A stretch of DNA of 64,000 nucleotides from an uncultured bacterium (GCA_949299335.1 CASGAD010000031.1:1-64000); one strand, 5' to 3'; positions 1 to 9,630 are shown, counted from the first letter of the stretch. Notes: a model not told the origin generated them from the sequence alone. Numbers and translations are program-made.

Positions 1-283
1 ACTTGTTTCAACCCTAATAATTCAAAGTAATTTTTAGTAGCAAATAATTACTTTGCAACCTAATTTAGAAAGTTCTGCACTAAGAACTCTTTTTGTCATA
101 TAAATAATTTTTTCCTTGATTTCTAATAGTTAATTACCTCTATAATCTAATTTATATATAATATAAATTATACCCCCTTTTGACTCAGATTTACCACTAG
201 TATAATTAAAGCATAATTAGAGACCTTTTTTAATACTTTTTTATCCCTGTATTAAAGGTGATTTCCTCTAAATCTTTAATAAA
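1..283. other. AT-rich intergenic edge with a 21-codon ORF
   Basis: I see no convincing full gene here. The minus strand has a 21-codon ORF (start 99, stop 34) preceded by AAGGA, with the N-terminus MTKRVLSAELSKLGC. That loosely resembles the first residues of class II Asp/Asn tRNA synthetases, but the frame closes at once, so it may be a remnant or chance. A weak inverted repeat (ACC-TTT-AATAC against GTATT-AAAAAA-GGT, 224-266) lies downstream of the P-type ATPase without a clean T-run. The rest is plain AT-rich sequence. Confidence 0.3.
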
Positions 284-2761
284 TTATATTTTTTGTTTCT
301 TGTTTACTCTACTTTTATGCTTATTAATTATGAGTGTTACTAATTTATTTATAAGTTTATCTAATCCTAAATATAGTGGATATCCAATAATTAAATAGAT
401 TATTGGAATTAAGTATTCCTTGTATGATAAACGGTAGAATACATCAAAATTAAAGAAGGCCTCTTTTAATAATCTAAGTTGGTCAGAAAGATTGTTTGCT
501 TGTTTTAAGTAAAGTGGATCAAGGAATATACTTGGGAAAGCCAATAATGAAAGTAAGGACAAAATAAATCCTATAATAAAAACAGTCAAAGTATATTTAT
601 TAAATGGTCGACATATTGTAAATAAAATTACTAATCCTGAGATTGTAATATTTAGCGTAATAATTTCTGGAAGAGAATCTATTCGATAAATTAAATTGAT
701 TAAAATTGGAATAATGGCACTAATAAACATGAATAGTCCAAATAAGAGTGCTTTAGTCAATACACTACGAACAAAGTTTCCATCATCAGCTTCGACATCG
801 TTATTTTCAATAGACAATAAGAATCCACATAAAGCTACTGAAATAAATTCATAAATATATATAGATTCAATTTCAACAGGCATACCTTTTTCAAAGAAAA
901 CACTAAAAATAGAGAATAAGCCAATAAAAATTGATTTAGTTAAAAAGAGTAATATAGATCTTTTAATATTTACAACTACTCTTCTTCCTTCGTTTAATAC
1001 GCTTGGTAAATGTGAAAAATCATCATCTAAAAGAACGACATCACTAACCGCTTTAGTCGAATCTGCTCCACTTTTTAAAGCAATTGAACAATCTGCTTGT
1101 CTTAAAGATAAAGTGTCATTTACACCATCCCCAATATATCCAACAGTTTCTCCTTTTTCTTCAAGTGTCTTGATAATTTCTTGCTTTTGATCTGGACTTG
1201 TTCTAGCAAAAATAGTGTATTCATTAGCAATTGATTTAATATCTTCTAGTTTTACATCTTCCATTGATATAGCATTTTCATAATCCTTAACTCCAGCACT
1301 TTTAGAAATTTCTTTAATAGTTGAAACATTATCTCCACTAATTATTTTAATTTTTACTCCTAGTCTAGAAAAGTAATCAAGGGTTTCTTTTATGCCTGTT
1401 CTAAGCTCATCTTTAAGCAAAAATAGTGCAATTCCTTCGTTATTTTTTGTTAATGCAAGCACTCGGAACCCATCTTTAGAGTATTTATCTACTAGTTCGA
1501 TTGCCTTTTTATCTTTAATTATAAAATCAGGTGCTCCTAAAGAATATTCGTCTCCATTTTTAAAAATAACCTTTGAACATTTCTTTTCACTACTAAAAGG
1601 TTCAATTGATTTATAGGTAATATTTGTTGTTACGCCAAAATATTTTTTTAAGGCAAATTGGGTAGAATTATCATCGTTAAACGCACCAAGATATTCTTTC
1701 ATAATACTATCAATATCTTCTTCCTTTAACTTTATGACTTCATCAACAAAGAAATTTTGAGTTGTCAAAGTACCTGTTTTATCTAAGCATAGCAAAGTTA
1801 CTCGACTCAAGTTTTCAATAGCGTACAACTCTTGAACCATTGTTTTTTGTCTATATAACTTAATAATCGCTTCAGACAAAGTAATTGAAGATAATAAAAT
1901 CATGCCAATAGGTATCATCCCAACTAAAGTTGAGGCACTTTTTGTTATAACATCTAGTGTAAAAACCCAATGTCTTCCATCGACACCGACATAATAAATT
2001 TTCAAGCCAACAAGAAAAACAGCCGGAAATAAAAATATTAAAAGATACTTAATAATCTTATATATATTAACCATTAAAATAGACTTTTTCTTTTTTATAA
2101 GACTTACTTTACTTTCCAAACTAGAAATAAAAGTATCATTACCTACTTTATTTGCTAAAGCAACTGCATTCCCAGCTACAATAAAACTTCCAGATAAAAT
2201 TTCTTCCCCAACACTCTTTTTTAATGCCTTGCTTTCACCAGTTAACATTGATTCATTAACATAGACTTCACCTTTTCTAATGATTAAATCACAAGGAACT
2301 TCGTTTCCGGTTTTTAAAATTACTAAATCATCTATTACTATATCTTTAACATTAATATTAATGGTTTCACCATTTCTTAAAACATTAGCTTTAGGATCGC
2401 TAATTAATTTCATTTTTTCGACGGTTCTTTTAGAAAGCTCTTGAGAAATTATTGAAGTTAAAGCATTACATAAAATTACAAAAAGGAAACCATACTTAGT
2501 TATTGGAATAAATTTTAAACCATTAGGATAAAATAATTGGAACATTAAAAAGATAAATGCCAAAGCATATAAAATTATATTAAAAAATGTGAAGAAACTA
2601 GAAAAAATAATGCTAAGATGAGACTTGCCCTTAACTTTTTTACTAACATTAACTAAGCCATGTTCTTTTCTTAGTTTTACTTCTTCTTCGTTTAAACCAT
2701 ACTCTAAATTAGGTTCAATTCTTTCAATTTTGCTTTTATTTTCCTTTTTAAATAGACCCAT
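284..2761 (-). CDS. CtpE-like cation-translocating P-type ATPase
   Basis: Membrane ATPase of the P-type family that couples ATP hydrolysis to cation movement. The 825 residues contain the actuator motif MLTGES, the phosphorylation motif CLDKTGTLT, and the hinge motif GDGVNDTLSLRQAD. The arrangement of an N-terminal hydrophobic hairpin, M3-M4 before DKTGT and a C-terminal hydrophobic block matches the CtpE-type (HAD-IC) branch, as do the words VQEL-AIE-L-RV just before DKTGT. The M4 segment reads GMIPIGM; SERCA-like calcium pumps have PEGL there, so the acidic M4 ligand is absent and the ion is uncertain. The ATG has no Shine-Dalgarno, but TATAAT ends six bases upstream, predicting a leaderless transcript. 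Family assignment is firm; substrate is not. Confidence 0.9.
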   Translation of the reverse strand: MGLFKKENKSKIERIEPNLEYGLNEEEVKLRKEHGLVNVSKKVKGKSHLSIIFSSFFTFFNIILYALAFIFLMFQLFYPNGLKFIPITKYGFLFVILCNALTSIISQELSKRTVEKMKLISDPKANVLRNGETININVKDIVIDDLVILKTGNEVPCDLIIRKGEVYVNESMLTGESKALKKSVGEEILSGSFIVAGNAVALANKVGNDTFISSLESKVSLIKKKKSILMVNIYKIIKYLLIFLFPAVFLVGLKIYYVGVDGRHWVFTLDVITKSASTLVGMIPIGMILLSSITLSEAIIKLYRQKTMVQELYAIENLSRVTLLCLDKTGTLTTQNFFVDEVIKLKEEDIDSIMKEYLGAFNDDNSTQFALKKYFGVTTNITYKSIEPFSSEKKCSKVIFKNGDEYSLGAPDFIIKDKKAIELVDKYSKDGFRVLALTKNNEGIALFLLKDELRTGIKETLDYFSRLGVKIKIISGDNVSTIKEISKSAGVKDYENAISMEDVKLEDIKSIANEYTIFARTSPDQKQEIIKTLEEKGETVGYIGDGVNDTLSLRQADCSIALKSGADSTKAVSDVVLLDDDFSHLPSVLNEGRRVVVNIKRSILLFLTKSIFIGLFSIFSVFFEKGMPVEIESIYIYEFISVALCGFLLSIENNDVEADDGNFVRSVLTKALLFGLFMFISAIIPILINLIYRIDSLPEIITLNITISGLVILFTICRPFNKYTLTVFIIGFILSLLSLLAFPSIFLDPLYLKQANNLSDQLRLLKEAFFNFDVFYRLSYKEYLIPIIYLIIGYPLYLGLDKLINKLVTLIINKHKSRVNKKQKI

Positions 2762-2767
2762 ATATTT

Positions 2768-2773
2768 ATTATA
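2768..2773 (-). promoter_or_regulatory. -10 hexamer of a predicted leaderless promoter (P-type ATPase)
   Basis: TATAAT on the minus strand, followed by exactly six bases and then the ATG at 2761. A start site seven bases after the hexamer would be the A of ATG. The -35 region is weak (TGTAGT at a 17-base spacer). Inference from spacing only. Confidence 0.5.
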
Positions 2774-2828
2774 TAAGAAAGATGCTTTTTACTACAGTAA
2801 TAAAATATATTATTTTTTAAATAAAAAA

Positions 2829-2859
2829 GCGCAAAACCTTAATTAATTTAGTCTTGCGC
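2829..2859 (-). terminator. intrinsic terminator of the decarboxylase gene
   Basis: Inverted repeat GCGCAA/TTGCGC with a T-rich tail on the minus strand. The upstream arm overlaps the last codons and the loop holds the TAA stop of the decarboxylase gene, so translation and hairpin formation are tightly spaced. Confidence 0.7.
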
Positions 2860-4359
2860 ATTTTCTCCTTTAAAATAATCCCGATTTTCTTCATCAACAA
2901 CACTAACTTCATTAATATTATTCCAATCAGATAAAATTGTAGCTTTAATGTTAGAGTAATGTTTAATTTCATCAATTACTTGCTTTGTAAAAACCTCGCC
3001 AGGTACAATAATCGGAATTCCTGGAGGATAAATCATAATCATCTCTTTAGAAATTTTATTTAATGCGTCGTCCAAAGATGAAACCTTTAAAGGTGCATGG
3101 AAAGCAACTCTAGGTCTGATTTTCATAGTTGGGAAACCATCGATAAAATGCTTATTTTCTAAATAAGTAATGGATGGATCATAATACATATCACTGATTT
3201 CTTTTAAAGTTTCAACTATACGGTCAACATCTTTTTGCTCACTTCCAATTGTAAATAAAAGTAAGAAAACGTAAGTTTCAGCAAGTTCAATTTGAACTTT
3301 ATACTTATCCTTTAAAAGTTTATATAATTCAAATCCACTGATTGATAATTTATCTATTTCAACACAAAGTTTTGTTTCGTCATAACTATATGCATCACAA
3401 TTAGAAACAAAGTAATCTTTAGAATGAGCTATAAAGCCAGGGATTTTATTAATTCTTTCTTTAGCTTGTCTAGCTAATTTAATAGCATTATAAATATATC
3501 TACTGCCCTTAAATACCAAAAATTTTCTAGCAGCGTCTAAACTTGCTAGCAAAATCGAACTTGGTGAAGTTGTTGTAATCAAATTAAAAGACTTGTTTAC
3601 TTCATACATTGAGATTCTTTCGCCTTTTAATAAAAGAACTGATGATTGAGTTAAACTTCCTCCAGTTTTATGAATTGATAAAGTAGCCATATCAGCTCCT
3701 GCATCCATTGCAGTAATTGGTAACTTATTAGAAAAATAAAAGTGGGTACCATGAGCCTCATCTACTAATACTGAGATATTATGTAAATGAGCATATCTAA
3801 CTACTTTTTTTAAATCACATGTAGCACCAAAATATGTTGGATTAATAATAAATATTGCTTTAGCATCGGGATTTTCATCAATTGCTTTTTTCCATTCTTT
3901 GTAAGTTGGTTGATTAACAATTTCAGTAGCTTTATCGACTTCAGGCATTATAAAAACAGGCTTAGCACCACTTAAAATTAATGCATTTATCGCACTTTTA
4001 TGAACATTTCTAGGCATTATGATTTTTTCATTAGCTTTAACAGCTGACATAATCATAATTAAATTTCCACTAGTTGACCCATTAACTAAGAACTTACAAA
4101 AATCTGCATGACATGCTTTAGCAAATATTTCTTGAGCTTCTTTAATTGCACCGGTAGGATGTAATAAATTATCCATACCTCTAGGACAATTAACATCATT
4201 TTTATAAACAATATGACCAAAAATATGATCAAAATCTGTACGTATTTTTCCTTGGTGATGACCTGGAACATCAAATACAGTCGTTTGTTCTTTTAAATAC
4301 TTCGAATAGGCATCAAGATATGGTGTCTCTCTTTGTTCGTTTTTCTCTTTTATAGTCAT
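2848..4359 (-). CDS. Orn/Lys/Arg decarboxylase (fold type I, PLP)
   Basis: PLP-dependent basic amino-acid decarboxylase of the Orn/Lys/Arg family, 503 residues from this start. Visible landmarks are the N-terminal VPGHHQG, NGSTSGN (cofactor phosphate region), VDEAHGTHF (Asp that holds the pyridine nitrogen, His that stacks on the ring) and SIHKTGGSLTQSS with the Schiff-base lysine. The family makes putrescine, cadaverine or agmatine; which substrate is used cannot be told from sequence. I chose the internal ATG because a TATAAT lies just upstream and family N-termini begin near here; an in-frame ATG at 4386 would add nine residues and has no Shine-Dalgarno either. It stands alone between the ATPase and a divergent phosphoesterase. 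Confidence 0.88.
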   Translation of the reverse strand: MTIKEKNEQRETPYLDAYSKYLKEQTTVFDVPGHHQGKIRTDFDHIFGHIVYKNDVNCPRGMDNLLHPTGAIKEAQEIFAKACHADFCKFLVNGSTSGNLIMIMSAVKANEKIIMPRNVHKSAINALILSGAKPVFIMPEVDKATEIVNQPTYKEWKKAIDENPDAKAIFIINPTYFGATCDLKKVVRYAHLHNISVLVDEAHGTHFYFSNKLPITAMDAGADMATLSIHKTGGSLTQSSVLLLKGERISMYEVNKSFNLITTTSPSSILLASLDAARKFLVFKGSRYIYNAIKLARQAKERINKIPGFIAHSKDYFVSNCDAYSYDETKLCVEIDKLSISGFELYKLLKDKYKVQIELAETYVFLLLFTIGSEQKDVDRIVETLKEISDMYYDPSITYLENKHFIDGFPTMKIRPRVAFHAPLKVSSLDDALNKISKEMIMIYPPGIPIIVPGEVFTKQVIDEIKHYSNIKATILSDWNNINEVSVVDEENRDYFKGENAQD

Positions 4360-4428
4360 ACTTTTATCAATGTTTATTATATACATTTAAATTGAAAATA
4401 AAATATTCTTTTATCAAAAATAATAATA

Positions 4429-4456
4429 TTGATATACAAAGATAACGAGTTAAAAT
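4429..4456 (+). promoter_or_regulatory. promoter abutting the yfcE-like start
   Basis: TTGATA, a 16-base spacer, then TAAAAT ending six bases before the ATG at 4463. The spacing predicts a transcript that begins at or next to the start codon. Confidence 0.5.
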
Positions 4457-4462
4457 TATTGT

Positions 4463-4918
4463 ATGAAAATTTTAGTGTGTAGCGATAGTCATGGAGATTA
4501 TTTCTCTTTAAATGACATAGTCTTTAAAAATTACGATTGTGACTATTTTTTTCATCTTGGAGATAGTGGATTGCCTGAGTACTTATTAAGCAATTTTTCA
4601 GGGGTCAAAGGCAACTGTGATTTTAATGATTTGCCAAAAATTAGAGAAATCGAAATTGAAGGATTAAAGATTCATCTAGAGCATGGTGATTCATTTCATT
4701 TTATGACTAATCCAACTAAATATGTCGAATCGTTAGATTGTGATATCTTTTTATTTGGTCATACACATAAAAAATTATCAGAAAAAATAAATAACAAATA
4801 CATCTTTAATCCAGGCAGCCTAACTAGACCTAGAGATGGCGATAAAGGTAGTTATTTAATTATTGAGATTAAAGATAAAAAAGTTTTGTCATATAAATTT
4901 GTCGAGGTAAAAGAATGA
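4463..4918 (+). CDS. YfcE/MJ0936-type metallophosphoesterase
   Basis: Small calcineurin-like phosphoesterase (151 residues). The full metal-binding set is visible: CSDSHGD near the N-terminus, HLGDS, KGNCD, EHGD, and the GHTHK plus NPGS motifs near the C-terminus. This is the length and motif order of the YfcE/YsnB family, which hydrolyses phosphodiesters in vitro with a dinuclear metal centre; the physiological substrate is unknown. No Shine-Dalgarno precedes the start, but a -10-like TAAAAT sits six bases upstream. The stop TGA overlaps the start of the next gene (ATGA), so both are probably translated from one mRNA. Confidence 0.88.
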   Translation: MKILVCSDSHGDYFSLNDIVFKNYDCDYFFHLGDSGLPEYLLSNFSGVKGNCDFNDLPKIREIEIEGLKIHLEHGDSFHFMTNPTKYVESLDCDIFLFGHTHKKLSEKINNKYIFNPGSLTRPRDGDKGSYLIIEIKDKKVLSYKFVEVKE

Positions 4919-5484
4919 ATAGAAAGCAAATTAAAGAAGCTCAAGAAAAAATGCTTAGTAATTTTTTCACAATCAAAGATGATGTAGCCACTTTTGATGT
5001 TAATTATAAAAAGATTGATGATATATTAGATCCAAATTTTAAAGGTCAAAAAAAGCCTATTATTTATGGTAACTTTTTTGAAGATATGAAGCGTTACACT
5101 TCTTTGCTTCCTAAAAAATATAAAATAGAAATGAATATAAATATTGAGGATTTACAGGGCTATTCATTAAAAGATGTAGAAGAAATCGTTTTCGATAACA
5201 AAAATCTATTCTTTATAAAACGCCATCAAACTAAAAAGAATAAAGCCGTTTCATCTATAATTATGCTTATTTTAGGAACAATCTTCTTCTCTCTTTATTC
5301 AATAGGTATTAAATTTGAATGGGAACAAATTTTAAATGAGTTTGTTTATATCGCTTGTTGGGTCTTTTATTGGGAAGCAGTTAGCATTGTCTTTTTAGAA
5401 ATATTTGGTGAAGATGCCAAACTAAAACAATTTATTAACCGTATTAATAAAATTAATATTACAAATAATAAAGTTAATGACTAA
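4915..5484 (+). CDS. unknown two-TM membrane protein
   Basis: I do not recognise this 189-residue protein. The first about 110 residues are polar and soluble-looking, rich in Lys, Asp and Asn. Two hydrophobic segments follow at about 111-131 and 143-164, and a short basic tail ends the protein. The start overlaps the stop of the yfcE-like gene by four bases, indicating translational coupling. It ends immediately against the stop of the convergent flavoprotein gene, with no intergenic base. Its codon use and AT content resemble its neighbours. Confidence 0.7.
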   Translation: MNRKQIKEAQEKMLSNFFTIKDDVATFDVNYKKIDDILDPNFKGQKKPIIYGNFFEDMKRYTSLLPKKYKIEMNINIEDLQGYSLKDVEEIVFDNKNLFFIKRHQTKKNKAVSSIIMLILGTIFFSLYSIGIKFEWEQILNEFVYIACWVFYWEAVSIVFLEIFGEDAKLKQFINRINKINITNNKVND

Positions 5485-6666
5485 TTAATTTAAAACTTTT
5501 TTATGGGCTCTATATGCACTAGCTATAGCAAACATAATATTATAGCCACCACAAAGTCCATCAGCATCTAAAACTTCTCCTATAAAGAAGACATTCTTTT
5601 CAGTTTTAGATTCAAGATTTTCATCTACATCACTAAATTTAATTCCACCAATAGAGACTTGTGAATCATTAAATCCATACGATTCTTTATAAGTAAATTC
5701 AATATTCTTTAAATAAAGTGCTAATTTTCTTATTTCACTTGGTGTGAAAATGTATAAATTTTTCATTCCAGAACTCTTTCTAAGGAATTCTGCGATTTCT
5801 TTAGTAAACATACCTGTTAATAAAGACTTTTGGCTAATTACATTAAGTGCAGTTAGTTCTTTATATAATTCATCAGTAGATTTTTCAGGGAATAAATCAA
5901 GTCTAATAATTGCTTTTTTAAATTTTGGACTTCTAGCAAGGATTGATGAAGCGTTAAAAATTGCAATCCCACTTAGACCATCTTTTTTAAAAAGTACTTC
6001 ACCATTTTCTTCATAGACTGTTTTTTTATCAATTATTAAAGAGACATTGCATTTAACTCTTTGATTTTCAACCGTTCTAACATTTTCTTCTACTCTAATT
6101 GGACATAATCCTGGCTTAGAATCAATAACATGATAACCTTTTTTAGTAAGCAAAGATAAAACCGAAGTTGATCCTCCTAGTTGAGGATAGCTTCCATTAC
6201 CTGAAGCAATTACGAACTTATCAAAACTAAAGTTTTTCTTACTAGTAACAACTTTGACTTTATCGCCAAACATTTCATAGTTTAATAAGCTTTCATTATT
6301 AACAAATTTAATTTTTCTTTGTTTAGCATATTCAACTAAATAATCAACAAAGCTTTTTGCACTTAAAGAATATGGATAAATTAAATTTCCAATTTCTCTA
6401 GTAAGTAAACCTATATTTTCTAGTAATTCTACTTGTTTAGTTACATCAAATTCCTCAACAATTGCTTTTGCTTCTTCACAATTATACGAATTATCTTCAA
6501 TTACTTTATTGCCTAAATTACAACGTCCATTTCCTGTTGCTAGTAATTTTCTTCCTGGATTCGCATTTTTGTCGATAATTGTAACGTCAATTGATTCATC
6601 TTCATACTTGAGCATCAAAGCAAGAAATATTCCTGATGCCCCTTGTCCTAAAATTCCTACTTTCAT
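5485..6666 (-). CDS. BaiN/HI0933-family FAD-dependent oxidoreductase
   Basis: Flavoprotein of the HI0933/YhiN/BaiN family, 393 residues from this start. The N-terminal dinucleotide-binding motif GILGQGASG is followed by NPGRKLLATGNGRCNLGN, the family hallmark, and the C-terminal FAD segment reads GEVLDADGLCGGYN. Family members are flavin-dependent oxidoreductases; BaiN acts in bile-acid dehydroxylation, but most members have no known substrate, so no function is claimed. I use the ATG at 6666 rather than an in-frame GTG at 6675, because that GTG is part of the AAGGTG ribosome-binding sequence six bases before the ATG. It diverges from the ZIP transporter gene. Confidence 0.9.
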   Translation of the reverse strand: MKVGILGQGASGIFLALMLKYEDESIDVTIIDKNANPGRKLLATGNGRCNLGNKVIEDNSYNCEEAKAIVEEFDVTKQVELLENIGLLTREIGNLIYPYSLSAKSFVDYLVEYAKQRKIKFVNNESLLNYEMFGDKVKVVTSKKNFSFDKFVIASGNGSYPQLGGSTSVLSLLTKKGYHVIDSKPGLCPIRVEENVRTVENQRVKCNVSLIIDKKTVYEENGEVLFKKDGLSGIAIFNASSILARSPKFKKAIIRLDLFPEKSTDELYKELTALNVISQKSLLTGMFTKEIAEFLRKSSGMKNLYIFTPSEIRKLALYLKNIEFTYKESYGFNDSQVSIGGIKFSDVDENLESKTEKNVFFIGEVLDADGLCGGYNIMFAIASAYRAHKKVLN

Positions 6667-6706
6667 AATATGCACCTTATTTCTTTAATTTTATCATAAA
6701 TTTTAA

Positions 6707-6712
6707 TATAAT
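6707..6712 (+). promoter_or_regulatory. -10 hexamer of the ZIP transporter gene
   Basis: TATAAT eleven bases before the ATG at 6724. Transcription starting seven bases downstream would leave a leader of only about five bases with no room for a Shine-Dalgarno. Confidence 0.45.
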
Positions 6713-6723
6713 GTGTAAATTGT

Positions 6724-7557
6724 ATGATATACGCAATACTTTTTAGTCTTCTAGGCACTATATTTGGCACTTTATTAGGTGCTCTTTTTGGTTGTTTCTT
6801 CAAATCAATCAATAAAGAAGCTACAAGTTTTTTAACTAGTTTTTCGGTCGGCTCTTTACTCTCACTAACTTTTATTGACTTATTTCCAGAGTCCATCGAA
6901 TTAATGACTGAAACAACCAATAATGAATTTTTATCGACTTTATATGTATTGCTAATAGTTATGTTTGCTGGACTCTTATTTTACTTTTTACACGAGTGTT
7001 TACATCTATTAACTCACCATCATTCTAAAGACCATAGCGATGAAGATACTTGCAAGGATCATGCACATTCAGTCGAAGTTTTTAATGAAAAATATTTTGC
7101 TTTTGCAAGTTTTATTTTTTTTATTGCCATTTCAATTCATAATATTCCAGAAGGTTTAACTCTAGGAATATCTTTTTCCAAAGAAGTAAATAATGTCCCT
7201 CTAAATGGTATTTTAACTAGTGTTGTCTTATTAATTCATAATTTTATTATCGGATTTACTCTTTTTAATTCTTTTTATAGCCATCAAAAGACTAAATCTT
7301 TTTCTTTCATGATGACTTTAATAAGTTCTTTACCTGCCTTTATTTTTGCTTTAATAGGCTACTTTATTACTACATTTACAATTAGTGATCTTTACTCAAG
7401 CATTTTATTTGCCGTTTCTACTGGAAGCTTATTATATGTTATCTTTATTGAGATGATACCTAGTGCATTTAAAGAATATAAATCAAAATATACATTTATT
7501 TATATACTTGTTGGTATAGTTGCTTTTACTTTACTTCTTGCGATTGGAGGACATTAA
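6724..7557 (+). CDS. ZIP-family divalent metal transporter
   Basis: Integral membrane transporter (277 residues) of the ZIP family, which imports zinc and other divalent metals. The diagnostic transmembrane motif ISIHNIPEGLTLG (His-Asn-x-Pro-Glu-Gly) is present, followed by a second polar helix LLIHNFIIGFT and the later helix FIEMIPSA. The loop between TM3 and TM4, around residues 90-115, is rich in His, Asp and Glu (THHHSKDHSDED), as usual for metal capture. It has about eight hydrophobic segments. The nucleosidase gene follows after two bases, with its ribosome-binding site inside the end of this gene. Confidence 0.9.
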   Translation: MIYAILFSLLGTIFGTLLGALFGCFFKSINKEATSFLTSFSVGSLLSLTFIDLFPESIELMTETTNNEFLSTLYVLLIVMFAGLLFYFLHECLHLLTHHHSKDHSDEDTCKDHAHSVEVFNEKYFAFASFIFFIAISIHNIPEGLTLGISFSKEVNNVPLNGILTSVVLLIHNFIIGFTLFNSFYSHQKTKSFSFMMTLISSLPAFIFALIGYFITTFTISDLYSSILFAVSTGSLLYVIFIEMIPSAFKEYKSKYTFIYILVGIVAFTLLLAIGGH

Positions 7558-7559
7558 AT

Positions 7560-8246
7560 ATGAGTAAAAAGATTGGACTAGTTGTTGCAACAGAAACTGA
7601 ATTTAACACAATATTTTTTAAGAAAGATTTATCTTATAAAACATTGATAGAAGCGCCTTTTTTAGTTAAAGAAGTTTTGGTTAACAATAGAACAATTATT
7701 GTAATTAATTCAGGCATAGGGGAAATTAATTCTGCTATGGCTACTCAATATTTACTTGACCATTACGAAGTTGAATGTGTTTTAAATTATGGAGTTGTTG
7801 GTTCATTATCAGATAAAATACCTTTAAATTGCGTGGTTTTTATTGAAAAAATATTTGATTATCAATTTGATTTGACTGCAATCGATAAAGTTCCATTAGG
7901 TTATCATAAAGAATTTGACTCAACTTATGTTCCTATTGAAAGCGAACTGTTCACTAAAATTAAAAATTCCTTTACTAATATTCCTGCTGTCAATTGTGCC
8001 TCTAGTAACAAATTTATTGGTGAAATAAAAGAAAAAGAAAAACTACATAATAAATATCATTGTCATATTTGCGAAATGGAAGCATTAGGAATCGCTTTAA
8101 CGTGTCACAAAAATAATAAACCGGTAGTATTTATTAAAGGAGTTAGCGATACAAAAAATGGCGGACCTGAAGAATATAATAAAATGGTCAGTATATCTTC
8201 AAATTTCACATTTGATGTTCTATTAAAAGTATTAACATTAATTTAG
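7560..8246 (+). CDS. MTA/SAH nucleosidase-like (phosphorylase superfamily)
   Basis: Soluble 228-residue enzyme of the PNP/UDP phosphorylase superfamily. The start MSKKIGLVVATETEF, the SGIGEINSA loop, the purine/ribose-site motif CEMEAL and the KGVSDTKNGG segment with a catalytic-type Asp match 5'-methylthioadenosine/S-adenosylhomocysteine nucleosidases, which cleave adenine from MTA and SAH. The central region is diverged from well-studied MtnN, so another nucleoside substrate is possible. GGAGG sits nine bases before the ATG, inside the end of the ZIP gene. Confidence 0.75.
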   Translation: MSKKIGLVVATETEFNTIFFKKDLSYKTLIEAPFLVKEVLVNNRTIIVINSGIGEINSAMATQYLLDHYEVECVLNYGVVGSLSDKIPLNCVVFIEKIFDYQFDLTAIDKVPLGYHKEFDSTYVPIESELFTKIKNSFTNIPAVNCASSNKFIGEIKEKEKLHNKYHCHICEMEALGIALTCHKNNKPVVFIKGVSDTKNGGPEEYNKMVSISSNFTFDVLLKVLTLI

Positions 8247-8295
8247 CGAAGTTCTTATCTTATTAAAATTTTTATACTCTTTAATTAGGCATAAA

Positions 8296-8323
8296 AAAGG
8301 TGGTCCCAACCGGATCACCTTTA
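8296..8323. terminator. bidirectional intrinsic terminator between nucleosidase and tuf
   Basis: Stem AAAGGTGGTCC / GGATCACCTTT (one G-T pair), five-base loop, with a run of six T on the minus strand and a T-rich tail on the plus strand. It can end both the converging nucleosidase and tuf transcripts. Confidence 0.85.
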
Positions 8324-8341
8324 TTTATAAGTATATTTAAA

Positions 8342-9526
8342 TTACTTAATGATTTCGCTAACTGTACCAGCACCAACGGTTCTTCCGCCTTCACGGATTG
8401 AGAACTTAGTACCTTTTTCAATTGCGACTGCGTGGATTAATTCAACTGTGAATGAAACGTTATCACCTGGCATAACCATTTCTGTTCCTGCTGGAAGAGT
8501 AATTGTTCCAGTAATATCTGTTGTGTGGAAGTAGAATTGTGGTCTGTAGTTGCTTAAGAATGCAGTATGTCTACCACCTTCTTCTTTGGTGAGGATGTAA
8601 CATTGACATGTGAATTTTGAATGTGGTGTGATTGAACCTGGTTTTGCTAAGACTTGTCCTCTAACGACTTGATCTCTTGCAACACCTCTTAAAAGGATAC
8701 CTGCGTTATCACCTGCTTCAGCGAAGTCAAGTGTTTTTCTGAACATTTCAATACCAGTAACGACTGAGGAAATTGTTGGTCTAATACCGACGATTTCAAC
8801 AGCATCGTTTAATTTAACAGTACCTCTTTCAACTCTACCAGTGACGACTGTACCACGACCTGTAATTGTGATGACGTCTTCGATTGGCATTAAGAATGGT
8901 TTATCTGTATCTCTTACTGGATCTGGGAAATATGAATCAACAGCATCCATTAATTCTAAGATGCTCTTTTCAGCTTCTGCATCACCATCGAGAGCTTTTC
9001 TAGCACTACCTCTGATGATTGGGATTTCATCACCTGGGAATCCGTATTTGCTTAATAAGTCTCTGACATCCATTTCGACTAAGTCGATTAATTCTGGGTC
9101 ATCAACTAAATCACATTTATTTAAGAATACACAGATGTAAGGAACACCAACTTGTCTAGCAAGTAAGATGTGTTCTCTAGTTTGTGGCATAACACCATCA
9201 GTTGCAGCAACAACGAGGATAGCACCATCCATTTGAGCAGCACCAGTAATCATGTTCTTGACATAGTCTGCGTGCCCTGGACAGTCAACGTGTGCATAGT
9301 GTCTTTTTGCTGTTTGGTACTCGATGTGAGCTGTATTAATTGTAATACCTCTTGCTTTTTCTTCTGGAGCAGCATCAATTTGGTTATAATCCATTGATTT
9401 TGCCATACCAGTCTTTGAAAGGACGTGTGTGATAGCAGCTGTTAAGGTTGTTTTACCATGGTCAACGTGGCCGATGGTACCAATGTTCATATGGACCTTA
9501 CTTCTATCAAATTTTTCTTTTGCCAT
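8342..9526 (-). CDS. tuf: elongation factor Tu
   Basis: GTPase that delivers aminoacyl-tRNA to the ribosome; 394 residues, the usual length. G1 is GHVDHGKT at about 19-26, G3 is DCPGHADY and G4 is NKCD; the C-terminal beta-barrel domains read through to [15 protein letters not shown] lies 13 bases before the ATG. It is the last gene of the rpsL-rpsG-fusA-tuf string, 104 bases after fusA, and ends at a strong terminator. Confidence 0.98.
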   Translation of the reverse strand: MAKEKFDRSKVHMNIGTIGHVDHGKTTLTAAITHVLSKTGMAKSMDYNQIDAAPEEKARGITINTAHIEYQTAKRHYAHVDCPGHADYVKNMITGAAQMDGAILVVAATDGVMPQTREHILLARQVGVPYICVFLNKCDLVDDPELIDLVEMDVRDLLSKYGFPGDEIPIIRGSARKALDGDAEAEKSILELMDAVDSYFPDPVRDTDKPFLMPIEDVITITGRGTVVTGRVERGTVKLNDAVEIVGIRPTISSVVTGIEMFRKTLDFAEAGDNAGILLRGVARDQVVRGQVLAKPGSITPHSKFTCQCYILTKEEGGRHTAFLSNYRPQFYFHTTDITGTITLPAGTEMVMPGDNVSFTVELIHAVAIEKGTKFSIREGGRTVGAGTVSEIIK

Positions 9527-9630
9527 AAGTAACTTTTTTCCTCCTACTTAATAAATAGCATTTGCAATAAGTAAATTTTACTTAATTTTTGTTTTATAAT
9601 CAATATTTATCTATCTAGATAAATACACGA

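Noticed and set aside
5482-5487. Zero-gap convergent stops as an overlapping regulatory system
   Set aside because: Abutting stops are common in compact genomes, and no hairpin or repeat marks this junction.
6664-6675. GTG start for the BaiN-like gene
   Set aside because: The GTG belongs to the AAGGTG ribosome-binding site of the ATG at 6666.
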